The translations under genes were made by a program, and so were the position numbers. DNA of 64,000 nucleotides from Rhabditoides inermis (taxonomy: Eukaryota > Nematoda > Chromadorea > Rhabditida > Rhabditidae), in contig CAWZYM010000244.1 in assembly GCA_963966185.1 (NCBI GenBank), positions 554,501 through 618,500 on the forward strand. Direction: 5' to 3'. Of this stretch, positions 37,756 through 52,800 are shown one piece after another (within the stretch, counting starts at the first letter, position 1; each line of letters starts with the position of its first letter). The notes under the pieces are model-generated. The model was not told the DNA's origin. It searched no databases and saw nothing but the letters and a program-made list of their open reading frames with translations.

Positions 37756-39695
37756 TCAGTGTCCATTGTTGTGCAGCATGTTCGTGTACTGATCCATGGT
37801 GAGAGTGCCTGGTCGGGTCTAAATGATTTAGGACTGAGAGAGATAAAGAAAGAAAACGAGATAGAGAGAGATAGAGATATAGAGAGAGGGAGAAAGAGAG
37901 AGAAAAAGAGAGAGAGAGAGAAAAAGAGAGAGAGAGAGAGAGAGAGATGCCGTACCTGTAGGTTCGAAGAAGAGCGTGCCTGTGGCTGTCCGTTGTATGC
38001 ATAGTACTCCTCGTACTGTCCGAATGGCTGTGATGTCTGCACACGGGGAGGATTCCGCATTCCAGCCGGCAGAATCATCGACGAAGGAAAATAGCCCTGA
38101 ATGCTCATATCGAAAAAAAAGCTTCTATCGTAAACCGTATGATACGTGCTCATCTTCGTGTCGCCGATGAGTTAGAGAATGTATTACGTAAGTCTTCAAA
38201 AGCCAAACACACTGTTGAAGTGTTTTCAATCATGTAACTTCTAATAAAAAGTACAGCATAATGATATGAATAGTGGATACACTGACCATGCCCTGGTTGA
38301 TTATCTCTCCGAGCGCATTCTGTAAACATGCACATCATGCAAGCACGTGCGGGTTACATGTGCGATCGAACAGCAACTCACCGGATTGTTGATTGGATGG
38401 TATGTGCCCGGCTCGATCCAACGCTTCTGCAATGATCCAAATCGAATTGCTGTCGTTACAACATGTCAGTTCGCACCTGTCTCTGCGCCCCGGCGCCACT
38501 CTCGCCATTAGCCGCGCTCTGAATGACAAACTATCAAATTGTGCAAAATACAGTGTTTATCATTGACAGTCAATAACATTCGGTTCAATGTATTTGCTCA
38601 AAGTCTCTCTTATACCGAAGCGTCGCCGTTGGCAACGTCTGTCGACTCGGGCTGAAAATAGAATGATGAGAGAGGGTGAGAGGAAGAAGCGAGGATACCT
38701 GCAGGGGCGGCTGGGGTGCAGGCGTCTTCTCCTGTTCAACAGTCGAGTCGGAGGGACGAGGCCCCAGACCCGTATGCACACCCACATGCACTCCTATCTG
38801 AAGAGAGATGACAGTTGAGAGGGGGAGAGAGAGGGGGGGATGGGAGCCGCTCACCCCTCGCTGCGCGCGTCCGTAGCGATACGCTTGCTGGTACCCCCCG
38901 TAGCTCTGCTGGAATGCAATACGTATTGTCCCTCTTCTCCCTCTTTCTCACCGTTCTGTAGGGACTCGTGTGATACTGGTAGTTGCCGCCCACTGGCTCC
39001 CAGCGTTGACCGATCCTGCAAAATGATGGTTCGTAAAATAGCATCGGACGATGCGACACCTATTTAGCGTAAATGTTCTTTTCGCATGCATACGAAAAGA
39101 GAGATAGGTTAATTGAGATGAGAAAAGCGCACCTGTCTCCTCCGAACGGTCCTCTGTTGCCCGCAATGTACCCGCCCCAACCGCCCGGCCGATCCGAAAT
39201 ACCGTACGCCGCCTGCGAGTTCTGCTGGATACGGTTCATCACCGACTGAAAGAGATTACTGTAGCCGCACGAGTGTTTCTACAGTGTCCCGTACCATCTG
39301 GAGTGGGTCCATGGAGCTGGCGAGACGCTGCTTCAGTTGACTGCGGTACGCGTCGTTCGGCATAGTCTGCGATACGTGTCACGAGTGTGGATGTGTGTGT
39401 TTGTGAAAGAGAACGCACCTGTACTCCGTACAGCGCCTCCAAGTCTCTCATCTGATGCCGATCGAAATGAGAGATTATCGCATTGCACCACTGAAAACGT
39501 TTGAATTCAAACAGGAAGCGGTCACGAAAAACTGAACATTTTCCAACTTGTTGAAGTTGAAAGAACTTGAATGAAAAAATGAATGATAGAATGAATGAAA
39601 ACATTCTAGAACAGTTGATTTTACAAATAGCTCCACAAACTAAAATGACAACTCACAGTGGCGAGTATGATTACGGTAGCTGCTGTCCACCACAT
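37756..39695 (-). CDS. Secreted protein with furin-like RQKR site, about 290 aa
   Basis: About 13 exons. Start at 39695 (MWWTAATVIILATWCNA, signal peptide). The protein continues ISHFDRHQMRDLEALYGVQ, then NDAYRSQLKQRLASSMD, a Gly/Tyr-rich part (GGWGGYIAGNRGPFGGD, QSYGGYQQAYRYGRAQRG), a Pro/Ser-rich part (VEQEKTPAPQPPLQ) and SAANGESGAGAQRQKRW. It ends with GTYHPINNPNALGEIINQGM, a Tyr/Pro-rich segment (QYEEYYAYNGQPQARSS) and TLTMDQYTNMLHNNGH before TGA. RQKR before Trp is a furin-type cleavage site, so a C-terminal fragment of about 95 residues may be released. Almost all introns are phase 0. No cysteines in the part after the signal peptide that I could read, and no known domain. It lies between the ABHD17-like gene and the kinase gene on the same strand. 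Confidence 0.7.
37851..37947. repeat. GA-rich microsatellite
   Basis: Fills the last intron of the secreted gene at 37756-39695; CT on the sense strand. Confidence 0.95.
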
Positions 39696-40043
39696 CTTGA
39701 TCTTGTGATTGGGAGTATGGTGCTATTCTTCCATTCTCCCATTCACTTCTTATATACCACTCGACTGGATAAATATTTTCGCCATGTCTTGTGAATGTGT
39801 CAAACAGTGTCCTGTTTACAATAGAGTATGTGTTGAGAGCTCGACTACTCTCTGTGCTTACACCGCTATTTTCAGAGAGACTATTCTAGTTTCGCCACCC
39901 ACACTCATCACTGTTTGCACAAGTAACTAGTAACATACTAGTATTGTGATTTGTGTTAAGTGGCTACACCATTGTTTGACACTACCGAGCTAACCACCCT
40001 TCTCGAATAGTACACAAACGTTCCGACTAGATCAATCAGAAAC

Positions 40044-40049
40044 ACTTTA
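40044..40049 (-). terminator. Poly(A) signal of the ABHD17-like gene
   Basis: AATAAA on the minus strand lies 166 nt after the hydrolase stop codon and about 350 bp before the next same-strand start codon (39695). Confidence 0.5.
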
Positions 40050-40214
40050 TTCTCAAAAATGAATTTTCATTCAACAGATTTCGACTTGTCTATAAGGTAA
40101 GTGTGAGAGGTAAGATAAAAAAAAATTGGACGGGACGTCAATACTATTTGGACAAGGCACTCCTGAAAGTACAGTACATTACATAAAACCAACAACAAAA
40201 GTACAGATAGCCGT

Positions 40215-41211
40215 TCACTTTTTCTTGGTCTTCTTGGATGCGCTGGCGGAGACAGTCTTCTCGGATGGGGGCGTCGGCGGGTTGCGGTGCACCGGGCCGG
40301 CCACGATCTCACTGGAACACACGTCGACACTCACTCAGACCACATGTCTGACCTGTGCAGGAAGCGTCTCACCCGCAGCCACAGCTCCCGGCTGCTCTCT
40401 ATCCGGTTGTGCCCGTACCCACCCCGCACCCACAGCGCATCGATCTGAACGGGATGGCGAGATTAGATGGCGTCAGTGTGGATGAGAGAGCATGAGTGAT
40501 TGAGTAGATGTGGACGGACCTTTCCACCGCTCCTCCTCCACACCTCCTCCCCGTGTTCCACTGGGACCACCTCGTCGTCCACTGAATGGATGACCAGCAC
40601 GGGGGCCACAATCGAGGCGACCTGCAAGAAAAAGGAGTGACGGCCCTAGACATGACTTTGAGGTCGAGACTTCTAAGAGATAGCAAGAAACATGACAGCG
40701 GATAGAGATGTGCAAAGATGGGATTCAGAGAAAGAGGGAGAGAGAAGGAGAGCGGGAGAGGGGGAGAGAGAGAAAAAAGAGAAAGAGAGATGTGAGGATA
40801 GGGAAATAGAGGGAAAGAGGGAGAGAGGGAGAAAAGGAGAGCGCACCATGTCACTGGTCTTGAACCTGTCCGCCCTGCTTGCTGGCCTTCCCTTGCCGGG
40901 TGTGCCGAGACATCCCTTCCGCCACACCACAGCCCGCAGCAGAGACGACAGCGGCGATTGCAGCACCACACCTCACACATTAGTATCAATCCAGCAATGC
41001 ATCCCTCCCCACACGCAAAACAAGTGTTATTGTCAGAAACTATGCGATAGTTTTCGATGAACGCGATCAGATTGAGATTCACCTGCTACTCCCTGGTCTC
41101 TGTGCATCACTGCGAGATGGGCTGCCGCGGCGGTGCCTATGCTGTACCCCAACAACACAATCGAGCGGGGAGGCACGGAGAGGGTGACGGTCAGATGCTG
41201 CAACACTACTG

Positions 41212-41253
<42 letters not shown>

Positions 41254-42974
41254 TGTGTGTTTGTAAGAGCACCTTCCACGCGGCCTCGGCGTCTCTGTAC
41301 ATGGCCTCCTCGCTCGGTCGGCCGCTGCTCATCCCATACCCACTGTAGTCGAACGTCATAACATCGCACGAGTAGAATCTCAAACATATCGATATGTATC
41401 ACCTCCACTTACTCTAAAAAAAACATGTGACAGACAGCATCTTGAAAAAGCTACCATAGAAAAAGGGTCATTCAGCGGCATAGTCTATCCGTTCCGTGCC
41501 ACTCACCTGGCCATATCGTGGAGTCCGGGTGTTCCGTTGAGCAGGTCGCTCACGTCGGTCGCGTTGGTGTGGCAGTAGAGGAGGGTGAAGCGGGCGAGGG
41601 AGGGCGCGCGCACCAACACACAAGAGAGGAACTGCAAGTACTGCAGGTAATAGAGTTGGCGAGAGCTGGCTCACGTTTCCGCTGTCGCTATGTATGACGG
41701 AGCATTCCGTTCTCCTCGCATCGGCGGCGCATGCATGCTCCATGCCCAGACGCCACGGCAGAGACACCATGTCACTTAAACTCACGCAACCTGACCAAGT
41801 TAGTCGTACTGATGTACTGGAAACATACTAAACGAGACTATCAACTGCATCTGTTTTTTCCCCACAAATCATTGACTACGCATCAATTCCAGTTACTCCA
41901 GAATGCCAAGAGTTATGAAGATTTAGTGAAAGTGATGTTGAAGCGTGTTAAAAATAGTCTACTCCTAGGACTTCCGTTGCCTGTTGTGCGGGCTGTGGCG
42001 AGTTGAAGCGAAATTGGACCAAAAAGATTATGCATTGTCACATATGATTTATTTCGCGCACAAGTTGTGTTGGAGATGTAATCTATCTCACTTCCCCCTC
42101 TCACCTGGTGGCCACTCGCCGCTTGCCCTCTCCTCGGTACTTGCGCGGTCGCTTGCCCGAGTGGCGCTGTTGAACTTCTGAAATTAATCGAAATCAATAA
42201 TAAAAATAATCAATCGGTTTTTGCTCACCACTGTGGGGGTTGGCGCGGCTCGCCTCGAACTCTTCGTCGCGGAAGAAGTAGTACTCACGCTTCGGAGGCC
42301 AGAACGCCATCTAAACACAGATTGATATTCAAATATAATACAGTTAGAAGGTTTTTTTCCGTTGCGCCAGCACAACATTTTGAGGGCACAACTTAATTGG
42401 AAACCTTGTTCATGACTGTGCTCGGCAGAGGCGGACAGCAACAGACGAAAAAACATCTGAACAAAGAAAGCGAAATATATTCAGAAAGCGCGCGATTACC
42501 GTCCACAGTCTCGAAACCGCTTCGACACTCGGTACCACCAGCGATGAAGGGATGAGCTAAAAAGACCATCTCTCCTTCACTCACTCTCTCTCTCTCTCTC
42601 TCTCTCCCTTTCTCGTACTCACAACCGCACATCTCCACCACAGATGCACTCCTGGATAAGTCGCTGGTTCTTGAACAGATCGAGCAGTTCGAAAAAGTCC
42701 TGAAGAGCTCGTTTTTCTCTCCCCTCCCTTCTTGCACGCCTTTCTCTCTCTCTCTCTCTCTCTTCCTCTCTTTCTCTCTCTCTCCCTCCCTCCCTCCCTC
42801 TCCACCTCGTCCCTCTCCCTGTCCTCCTCCTCCACCCTCTGGAATCGCCGCGCCCGCTGGTTGTGTTTCCTACACGACGTGCTGTGTTCTGCAACACACA
42901 ACACAATAGAACAGCATTTCACCTTTCCAGACCACTGCACTCACCCAGCTCATCCTTTTTCATTGATATGATTT
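40215..42974 (-). CDS. ABHD17-like alpha/beta hydrolase (depalmitoylase family)
   Basis: Serine hydrolase of the ABHD17/FAM108 family, whose members remove palmitate from membrane proteins. Core motifs: FTLLYCHTNATDVSDLL, FYSCDVMTFDYSGYGMSSG, the nucleophile elbow LLGYSIGTA (Ser in GxSxG), the Asp region VLVIHSVDDEVVP, and the His region GGYGHNRIE. The Cys-rich stretch CFFVCCCPPLPS followed by MAFWPPKREYYFF matches the palmitoylated N-terminus of ABHD17. Unusually, at least four upstream exons join in phase ahead of it: MKKDELEHSTSCRKHNQRAR, an acidic/Arg stretch, DFFELLDLFKNQRLIQECI, and RWWYRVSKRFRDCG. A basic insert (HSGKRPRKYRGEGKRR) follows the N-terminal part. The C-terminus is Lys-rich (KKTKKK). 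The ATG at 42974 is the best start I can find, but the first exons are less sure than the hydrolase core. Confidence 0.8.
41213..41251. repeat. (CT)n microsatellite
   Basis: In an intron of the ABHD17-like gene, GA on the sense strand. Confidence 0.95.
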
Positions 42975-43516
42975 TCTGAAATTAGATTTCAAGTTTCTAA
43001 CTTTTACATAGACGTACCTTCGATTTGTTCTTGCTTCTGTTTTTGTCTCCTTCTCCTGCTTTCACTAGAAGAACATCCTAGAGCGACGGTTACACATGAT
43101 ATGTTTAGCCATACTTACTTGCTCATCCATCAACCAATCGACCCGTGTTGAAAACGACCACGCCAAACCTAGCGAGCAAACAAAATGACCGAATGAATCA
43201 AACCAACAATCTTGATAAATCATTTCATAACACCATACAAACAACATGATACAAACCAGAAAGCATTTCATATTACAAAATATCAACTTACCAGAATGTG
43301 CAAAGAATACAAAAACAATATGGAGACACCGGGTTTCCGAGAATTTGCACGAGTGAGCAGTGCGTGCAATGCGAGAGAGAAACGAGTGAGAGAATCTGCG
43401 CGCGCGAGAGAGAGAGAGAGAGACGAAGGCCCGTGGGGAAGATGCGGACATATGCATGCGCCTGAGAGTGTGAGGTAGGTAGGGAGAGATGAGGGGGTGG
43501 GGGAAGGGGAGATCAT

Positions 43517-46500
43517 CTACTGATATCCGTTGGCCAGCAGCAGCTTGTCCATAGCGATGCGCACATTCATGGCAGAGAGGCGCGACGCGGGGTTGGCAGT
43601 CCAGCACTCGCGGCACACACGAGACAACTCACGGCCAATCTGAAACACACACTTCATATCGAACAATCGCCGAACACCCCACGTGTGTTCCATCTACACT
43701 GTTTCATTGACTTCGACAGTGTGACTGCATTGGAATAGATGGGCGTTGGTGTGTGCCACTCACTGGACACTGTGTCCACTCTTCCTTGATGGCTGGCCGA
43801 CACGCGCGCTCCACAACCACCTCCCGCATACACTCCATCGTCGGATCCCGGTCCACCTCACTCCAGTACGGGATACACTCCTCCCACGGAGAGGCACTCA
43901 CTGAAACATTAACATACATTCCAGATGCACTTATAATGTGCATGAACATCATCAAACTGATATTGATTCTGATAGCATTTGACATGTATGTACAGCATCT
44001 AAATTCTCAGCTACTGCATGACCGCAGATCCTCTTACAACGACAACGACACACACTCTGACGCGGTCATCTAGCACACCACCTTGCCACCTTCCATACTA
44101 GGCCCCCTCCCCCACTGACCGTGTTCGCACTGCATGCGGCTGACGATCTCCCACACCACCAGTCCCATGGCGTACATGTCTGCGGCCCGGAAGGCGTCGA
44201 AGCGAGACGACGCCAGCTCGTGCAGCAGCATCTCCGGACACAGGTAGCGCTGCAACACCACACACACATACACACTCATCCTCACACAAAACAACTACCG
44301 AAACATCAATCATTCGACGAGGACACTGTCCTACCAATCAATCAACAATGAGAAGAAGAAAAACACAGAAAAAATAACTGACAATGGTGCCGCACTTGGA
44401 GTTGTCCGGCATGTCGATGCGGTCGTTCTCAAACCTGAAAAAAGTTATTGAATATACAATTTTACAAAAAATGAAGAAAACTAACAGAATAGACATGTGG
44501 TTATATGTTATATGGCAAAGATGTACCTGACTGCGAGTCCGAGATCACCAATCACACACTCCAAATCTCTCTTCACCAGAATGTTCTTGCTCTTCACGTC
44601 ACGGTGCGCAATCGCCGGCTTCGCTGAAGTTTCACAATTCAATAACTCGTAAACATGGAACATCAAAACAGTAAACATCAAACCGCAACACACATTCAAC
44701 AAAAAAAATTGAGTACAGACCATTGATTCCGGGAATCTCTGAGTGTAGGTAGGCGAGGCCACTGGCAATGCCGCGCACCATGCGGGCGGCTATCTCCTCG
44801 CTCACCTACAACACACATCATTCCACATTCATTCACTCTATTGTACACCCTCCATCTCCCTCTCCCCCACCGTGTGCTGTTCCAGGTAGTCGAACAGCGA
44901 CCCGTTCGGGTGGTACTCCGTCACCAGCCACAGCTGCATCGACGTACCCGTGTCTGCAACACACTACATTCAATCATCATAACATACATCAGTATTATAC
45001 ACGTATTATACAATGAGCTCTTACCCCTTTCACAACTTTTCCAATTACATTGTGTGAATAGTTTACGTGATACATGTACGAGGTGTAGTTTCGAAATGGC
45101 GTTTTGCCACACACATGTTGTGACCTTTTCCATTCAATGTGTGCCGCGCAATGATGAAAATGTGACATCGTGATCCTTTACTTACGTACGCGTCAGATCA
45201 AATCAGCATTTCTAAGAAAGCGAAAACCCAGATACCCAGAATCGAAAAACAAACACATGTTGGAGTTGATCTCTCACGCCTAGAGCTAATGACGCAACAC
45301 AATACGTTATTCAAAACCCCTCGCCCGTCACCATTGAAAGATTATGCTGCGTGTTTACTGCACGTGCACAGCTCAAAACTCCATCCAGTTCGGGGACGCC
45401 GCGACCTTCTACTTTCAACTTTAAATGAACTAGTTAACAACATTTTAATATAGGGGTTCAAGTCAAGCCCATTGTCCAAAGACATTTCTTAAATCGAAGG
45501 CTACCTTCACCTTTCCTTTACTTCGGAACACTATCAAAGTAACGAGCTCACGCTCAACTCCACTCGTGTTGCACCCCTTCCCCATCCCTCCCCCTCTCCT
45601 CTCCCCCACGCACCCTTGTTGTCGTGTGTGATGAAGTGGAGGACGTTGGCGTGTCGCAGCATGTTCGTGTTGAAGATCTCCACCTCACGGTTCCACGAAC
45701 TACAAAGTACAACTTCAACAATATTACTATCTCTACAAAAACACGTTTTTGATATTTTAAAATCAAAACTCATCATCCAACAAAGTTTTTCCATCGTCCT
45801 CGTCCAGCTTCGATTGCAACTGATTTACGAGCCTACTCTGCTCTAAAACTACGTAGGCAAACAAAAAATTGAAAAGCCACGTTTTAGACAGCATATATGA
45901 ATGCTACACCCACCCACCACATTTCGGATCCGCAAACAAGCAAATGTAATATATCACATGACGTTACGTGTACATATGTAGACTACAGAACATCTCGAAA
46001 AACAGTGAGTCGGAGTCTGTTCTCATCTACTCTCTATTTCCAATTCCCTCTCGCACTCACCGCTCATCCCGGGACGAGAATATCTTGACTGCGTACTGGT
46101 TGCCGTGCCACTTGCCCAGCCACACCTGCAACACAAATGCACTCATAAATAAACGACACTAATGTAACTATGTGAGCAACATTCATACATGTGAACGCGT
46201 CTTGTGTGACCGACCTCTCCGAACCTGCCGGCTCCGATCTCCTTGATCAGTTCGATCTGACGAGCCACTGTGCGCTGCTCCAGAGACGCCGCGCCTGTGT
46301 AAGAAAACACACACAGTGTAAGAAACACATTATATGTTACAATGTTACAAAATGAAAATAGAGACGATCAACTGACCGGCGCCACTGCCACTGTTCAAGG
46401 TGGAGTCGAGATCGGTGAGGAGAGAGTGGAGATTGGTCTCCGTGCGCAACTCCTCCAGTCTACAACACACTCCCATAATCATGAAACAAGTATACATTGA

Positions 46501-47638
46501 AAAGGAATTGTGTATAACAAAAAAAACTCACTCAAGTGGGGAGCGCGCATCAGTCTCGTCGAGTTTGTGGCAGCGTATGCAGGTGCATATCTTGGCGAGG
46601 AGGCGGCGGGTGCAGGCGAAGGATAGACTGGCGAGGAAGACGAGGGCGAGAATGAGCAGCGCCAGCAGCGCCCACAACAGCCACGGCCACACCGACCAGC
46701 GACACGACGGAGGTACCTCCAGCCACTAAACAACATGCTACACTCACATCATCTTTGAATTGTACAAAAGAGATGAGTGGCTCACCTCGAGTTCCTGGTT
46801 GCTGGCGCAGTACGAGCGGTCGTTACAGCACAACACGTTGTTGTAGTGGCCCGGATGACACAGCATTGGAGTCGTCAACTCATTCTCGCCAACGCAGCTA
46901 GAAACGATATTATTTCAAAAATAGGACTAGCGGTAATACAAGAGAAAGTCTGCAAAACATGAAACTGTAACATCCTTCCTAGAAAGTAATCCCCATTTGT
47001 TGCCAGTTTCGAAGATTCGTAGACTGTAGTCAACATTCGATGCTTTCTGTATCATTTTACACTTTGTTTTTTTTCATACCTTATGTAATTGCTCATTTTG
47101 CTGTATTCAACTGTTTCTCCAAATGTACAAGGTAATAAACTTATTATTATTAAAGAAAAGTTACTTACTCGTACGCGACGATCTTTTCGAGCGTATCCTC
47201 GTGGCAGTGATTGACAAACTGCAGCCGGCACGCGCCGCCTTTCTACAAACTCGGATGTTATAGACTAAGTGATTAGGGTACGCACGGATCGGCATAGCCC
47301 GGCGAACTCGGGTCCGAGCAGGCCGACCAGCTCGTGGTCGCAGCCCCGCGTCGAGCAGTTGCAGATCACGTCCCGCGAGTGGATACCCTCCGTGTCCAGG
47401 TCTGCAAACATCATGCTATTTGTAAGTAACAAACAATATCTCAATAGCTTACAGTGAACGTGAACTTGTAATTCCGGTAACTGTATTTTCATTTAAAAAA
47501 AAACTCACGGTGTTTCTTGGCGTGCAGCATCTCGAGTATGTCCTCGCCGGACTTCTGTGTGTGGGAGTGGACCGAGTAGAGGGAGAGGAGCATGAGGACG
47601 AGGGCCGCACGGCTCGCCGCCGTCGCCGCACATGCCAT
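43517..47638 (-). CDS. TGF-beta/activin-family type I receptor Ser/Thr kinase
   Basis: Sixteen exons from ATG at 47638 to TAG at 43517. Signal peptide ([20 protein letters not shown]). Cys-rich ligand-binding ectodomain with [21 protein letters not shown] and, near the membrane, [13 protein letters not shown] (the conserved CC-box). Transmembrane helix ([20 protein letters not shown]), then a Cys/basic stretch. Short GS region ([20 protein letters not shown]). Kinase: [57 protein letters not shown] (DLG as usual in type I), [24 protein letters not shown], and C-terminal [15 protein letters not shown]. The L45 loop (THDNK...[11 protein letters not shown]) looks more like TGF-beta/activin than BMP receptors. 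It would phosphorylate R-Smads at the plasma membrane after activation by a type II receptor. Nematode relatives are DAF-1 and SMA-6; I cannot assign orthology. Confidence 0.9.
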
Positions 47639-49746
<2,108 letters not shown>

Positions 49747-49828
<82 letters not shown>

Positions 49829-49829
49829 A
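49747..49829. repeat. (GTT)n microsatellite in the ABC-transporter 3' UTR
   Basis: About 27 GTT triplets, reading CAA on the transcript, starting 6 nt after the stop codon at 49836. Confidence 0.98.
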
Positions 49830-49835
49830 GCGTCG

Positions 49836-52800
49836 TCACTCGTGTCCCATCTTCTGCGCGGCCACCAGCTTGGCGTACTTGCCGTTTCTCTCCAGCAGCT
49901 CCTCGTGGCTGCCACACTCAGCCTCAATGAAATCGGATAAAGGCGTAGATTCCAAGTGCAAGAAATTGGCAAAACTATTGATGATTGTTGAAAGAGATTA
50001 GCTTCTTCTACTGACCACCCGCCCGTTTTCTATGTAGTAGATCCTATCGGCGTTCTGGATGGTGGCCAGCCGATGCGCGATTGTGATGGACGTGCGTCCA
50101 GCCGCTGCCTCGTTCAGAGCAGATTGCACTATCTGCGAGAGTGGAGGCGTGTGTGTGCTTTCAGAAGTAATGGTTCACCTTCTCGCTCTCTGCGTCGAGC
50201 GCACTGGTCGCCTCGTCTAGCAGCAGCACCCGCGGCTGGCGGATGAGCGCCCGCGCGATTGCCAGACGCTGCTTCTGACCCCCGGACAGGTTGCGGCCCT
50301 GGGTGGACAGTAAGGAGAGAACGAGGGAAGTGGCCACCTTCTCTCCCACGTCGGTGTCGTATCCTAGGGGAAACGCTTCGACGAAGTTGGCTGCGTTTGC
50401 GGTGCGACACGCGGCAGCCACCTCCTCCCGAGACACACTCTCTACCCCCAGAGACACGTTCTCGAACACCGAACCACTGAAGACAGTATGTTTACGATTA
50501 ATGACAATAAGCACATCAAATTAGCACAAAATTATAAGTTTGAGATGTTTGTTGTTCTGTTCTCGTTGTTGCTCACCGGAACAGCACTGGCTCCTGCCCC
50601 ACGAGGGCGACGTTGTTGCGCAGGTGGCGCTTGTTCATGTCGGCGATGTTGTGCCCGTCGATTTTCTGGAGACATGCGATAGTTGTCTGCTTGCTTCTAC
50701 TCACCGCCGTGCCGGCACTGGCCGTGTAGAACCTCTCGAGTATGCCAATGACGGTGCTCTTGCCACAGCCGCTCGCGCCCACCAGGGCAATCGCCTCCCC
50801 GCGACGAGCAGACAGCGACAGTCCGCGAGCTACCTGCAAGCCAACCCTTCTCGACATCACATGGAAACCCGACTCACGCGCAGTCGCGGTCGGGTGGGGT
50901 AGCTGAACTGTAGCTGGTCGACGTTGACGTTTCCGAGCAGCTCCGGCCGCGAGCCCTCCTCCGGGTCCACCGAGGCCGGGTACTTGATCAGATGGAAGAT
51001 CGACTTGGCAGATCCTGCAAGGTCTCGCGTAATAAAATAGTGTGAGCTCTCTTACTGTTAGCCCTGCTGAGGAGATTGAACGAAGGCGCCATGAAGATCT
51101 GGCCCCAGCCGCAGAAGTTGGCACACGAAGCGGCACTGCAAACATTGTGATATGATGATAAAGACGCCAGCAGAACGTCCAACGTGTCTGGCCGCCATTG
51201 GCGCGATGCGGCAGCTTATTGGTTTCTGGTCAGCGTCATTTTACGAACAATACTCACACAAATATGGCTCCGGCATCGTATCCCTGGTAGTATATCATGT
51301 ATATGCCGAGGGAGTAGGTGATTGTGTCGGAGAGGAAGATGTACGATTGCAGCATAGCAAAAGTTAGAGATTGCAGCAAGATGATCTAGAACATTCTGAC
51401 TTTGCTTCAAGTCACGCGGATAGAGCTGAAGGAACCGAATGTATCACCTTGTTCTGGACGTGCTCGATCCTGTGCTGCATGTGTTGGTAGTGGGTGAGAA
51501 AGTAGTGTTCCACGTTGAGCAGTTGGATCGTGCGCGCCTGCTCCACCATCTCGATAGCCAGCTAAACACACAGCAAAATGATACGAATGATTATTTTTAC
51601 CCATCAGTTTTAGTATTCAAAGATACGGTTATTCAAACACAGGTTGAACAAAACTTCTACGCGCACGCGGTGATTAGAAACGATCAGCAGACAGCAGACC
51701 GCCCTGAACGCATATTTTCTAATTCCCGCCGTTCTCTTCTTTTATCGTGCTCTCTCGCACTCTCTCACACATGCCATCGGCAAAGGGCTTTTGAGCGAGC
51801 AAAGGAAATCAAACAGGCCCCTGTATCTTTAACAATACAAGTTTTAACTTCAAGTGTATGTTTATGTTTGTGTATGAAATAGTTAGCATGTTGGTTGGCT
51901 TGAGGTCTGTGATGAGTGTTAGTCACCTCTCCAGTCTTGTCGACCGCATGAAGATTGTCGAGTTCCTTGCCGAGTTTCTTCTGGATCAACCACTGCAGCC
52001 ACATGTGAACGATTAGCATCCCCAGGATCACCTGCAACTAGTAGTGCTGAGATGGCCAACTATTTAGTTACAGTCGTGACTCTCTAATGTTCTGTCTTAC
52101 GATGGCTATTATGTCGATGATTGTGTTGTGTTGTAGCATAATGAAATATGTACAGTGGCGGCCAAAAATGTATCACACTCTGATTTTTGCTCTTTAAAAC
52201 TATCCAAATGAAAGATAGAGCTCTCATCGTTCGCACACCTTTTTTGGACCCTATTCGGATCTAATATGCTCCATATTGATCCCCCTCTATTCTTCCGGTT
52301 ACAGTAGGCAGATTACTGTGTTTTCAAAATCATCATTTTCTCGTTTAAACTTTGAAAAATTTCTGTGACCAAACTACACTTCCAAAAAAGTTCTACCCAC
52401 CTTTCTCGGGTAGAATCATTAATTAGGCATCCAAAAAACACTTTGAGTTCATATTACATGAATTATTATTTAAATTTAAACAATCAATAAAGAAACAACA
52501 TCAAAAAATTGCAAAACTCTACTTTTAACAAAGCCTAACTTACATACCAATCCGATCTGCCAGGCGAATATGAGTCCGAAGATGAGGCATCCGACGACGG
52601 CGACGACGTTGTTGGAGATGAGCACCATGCGTGGATCGAGGGCGGCCATCATGTTCGGGATGTGGCTGGCCAGGTCGCTCACACAAGCCGCCGCACTCGT
52701 CTCCACAAAGTCGAAGTACGCCGCATCACTGGCAACTTTGTCATGACATGAATAATGGGTACCCTACCGATGGAGCAAAGACCGGAGCACTTTCTCGCGC

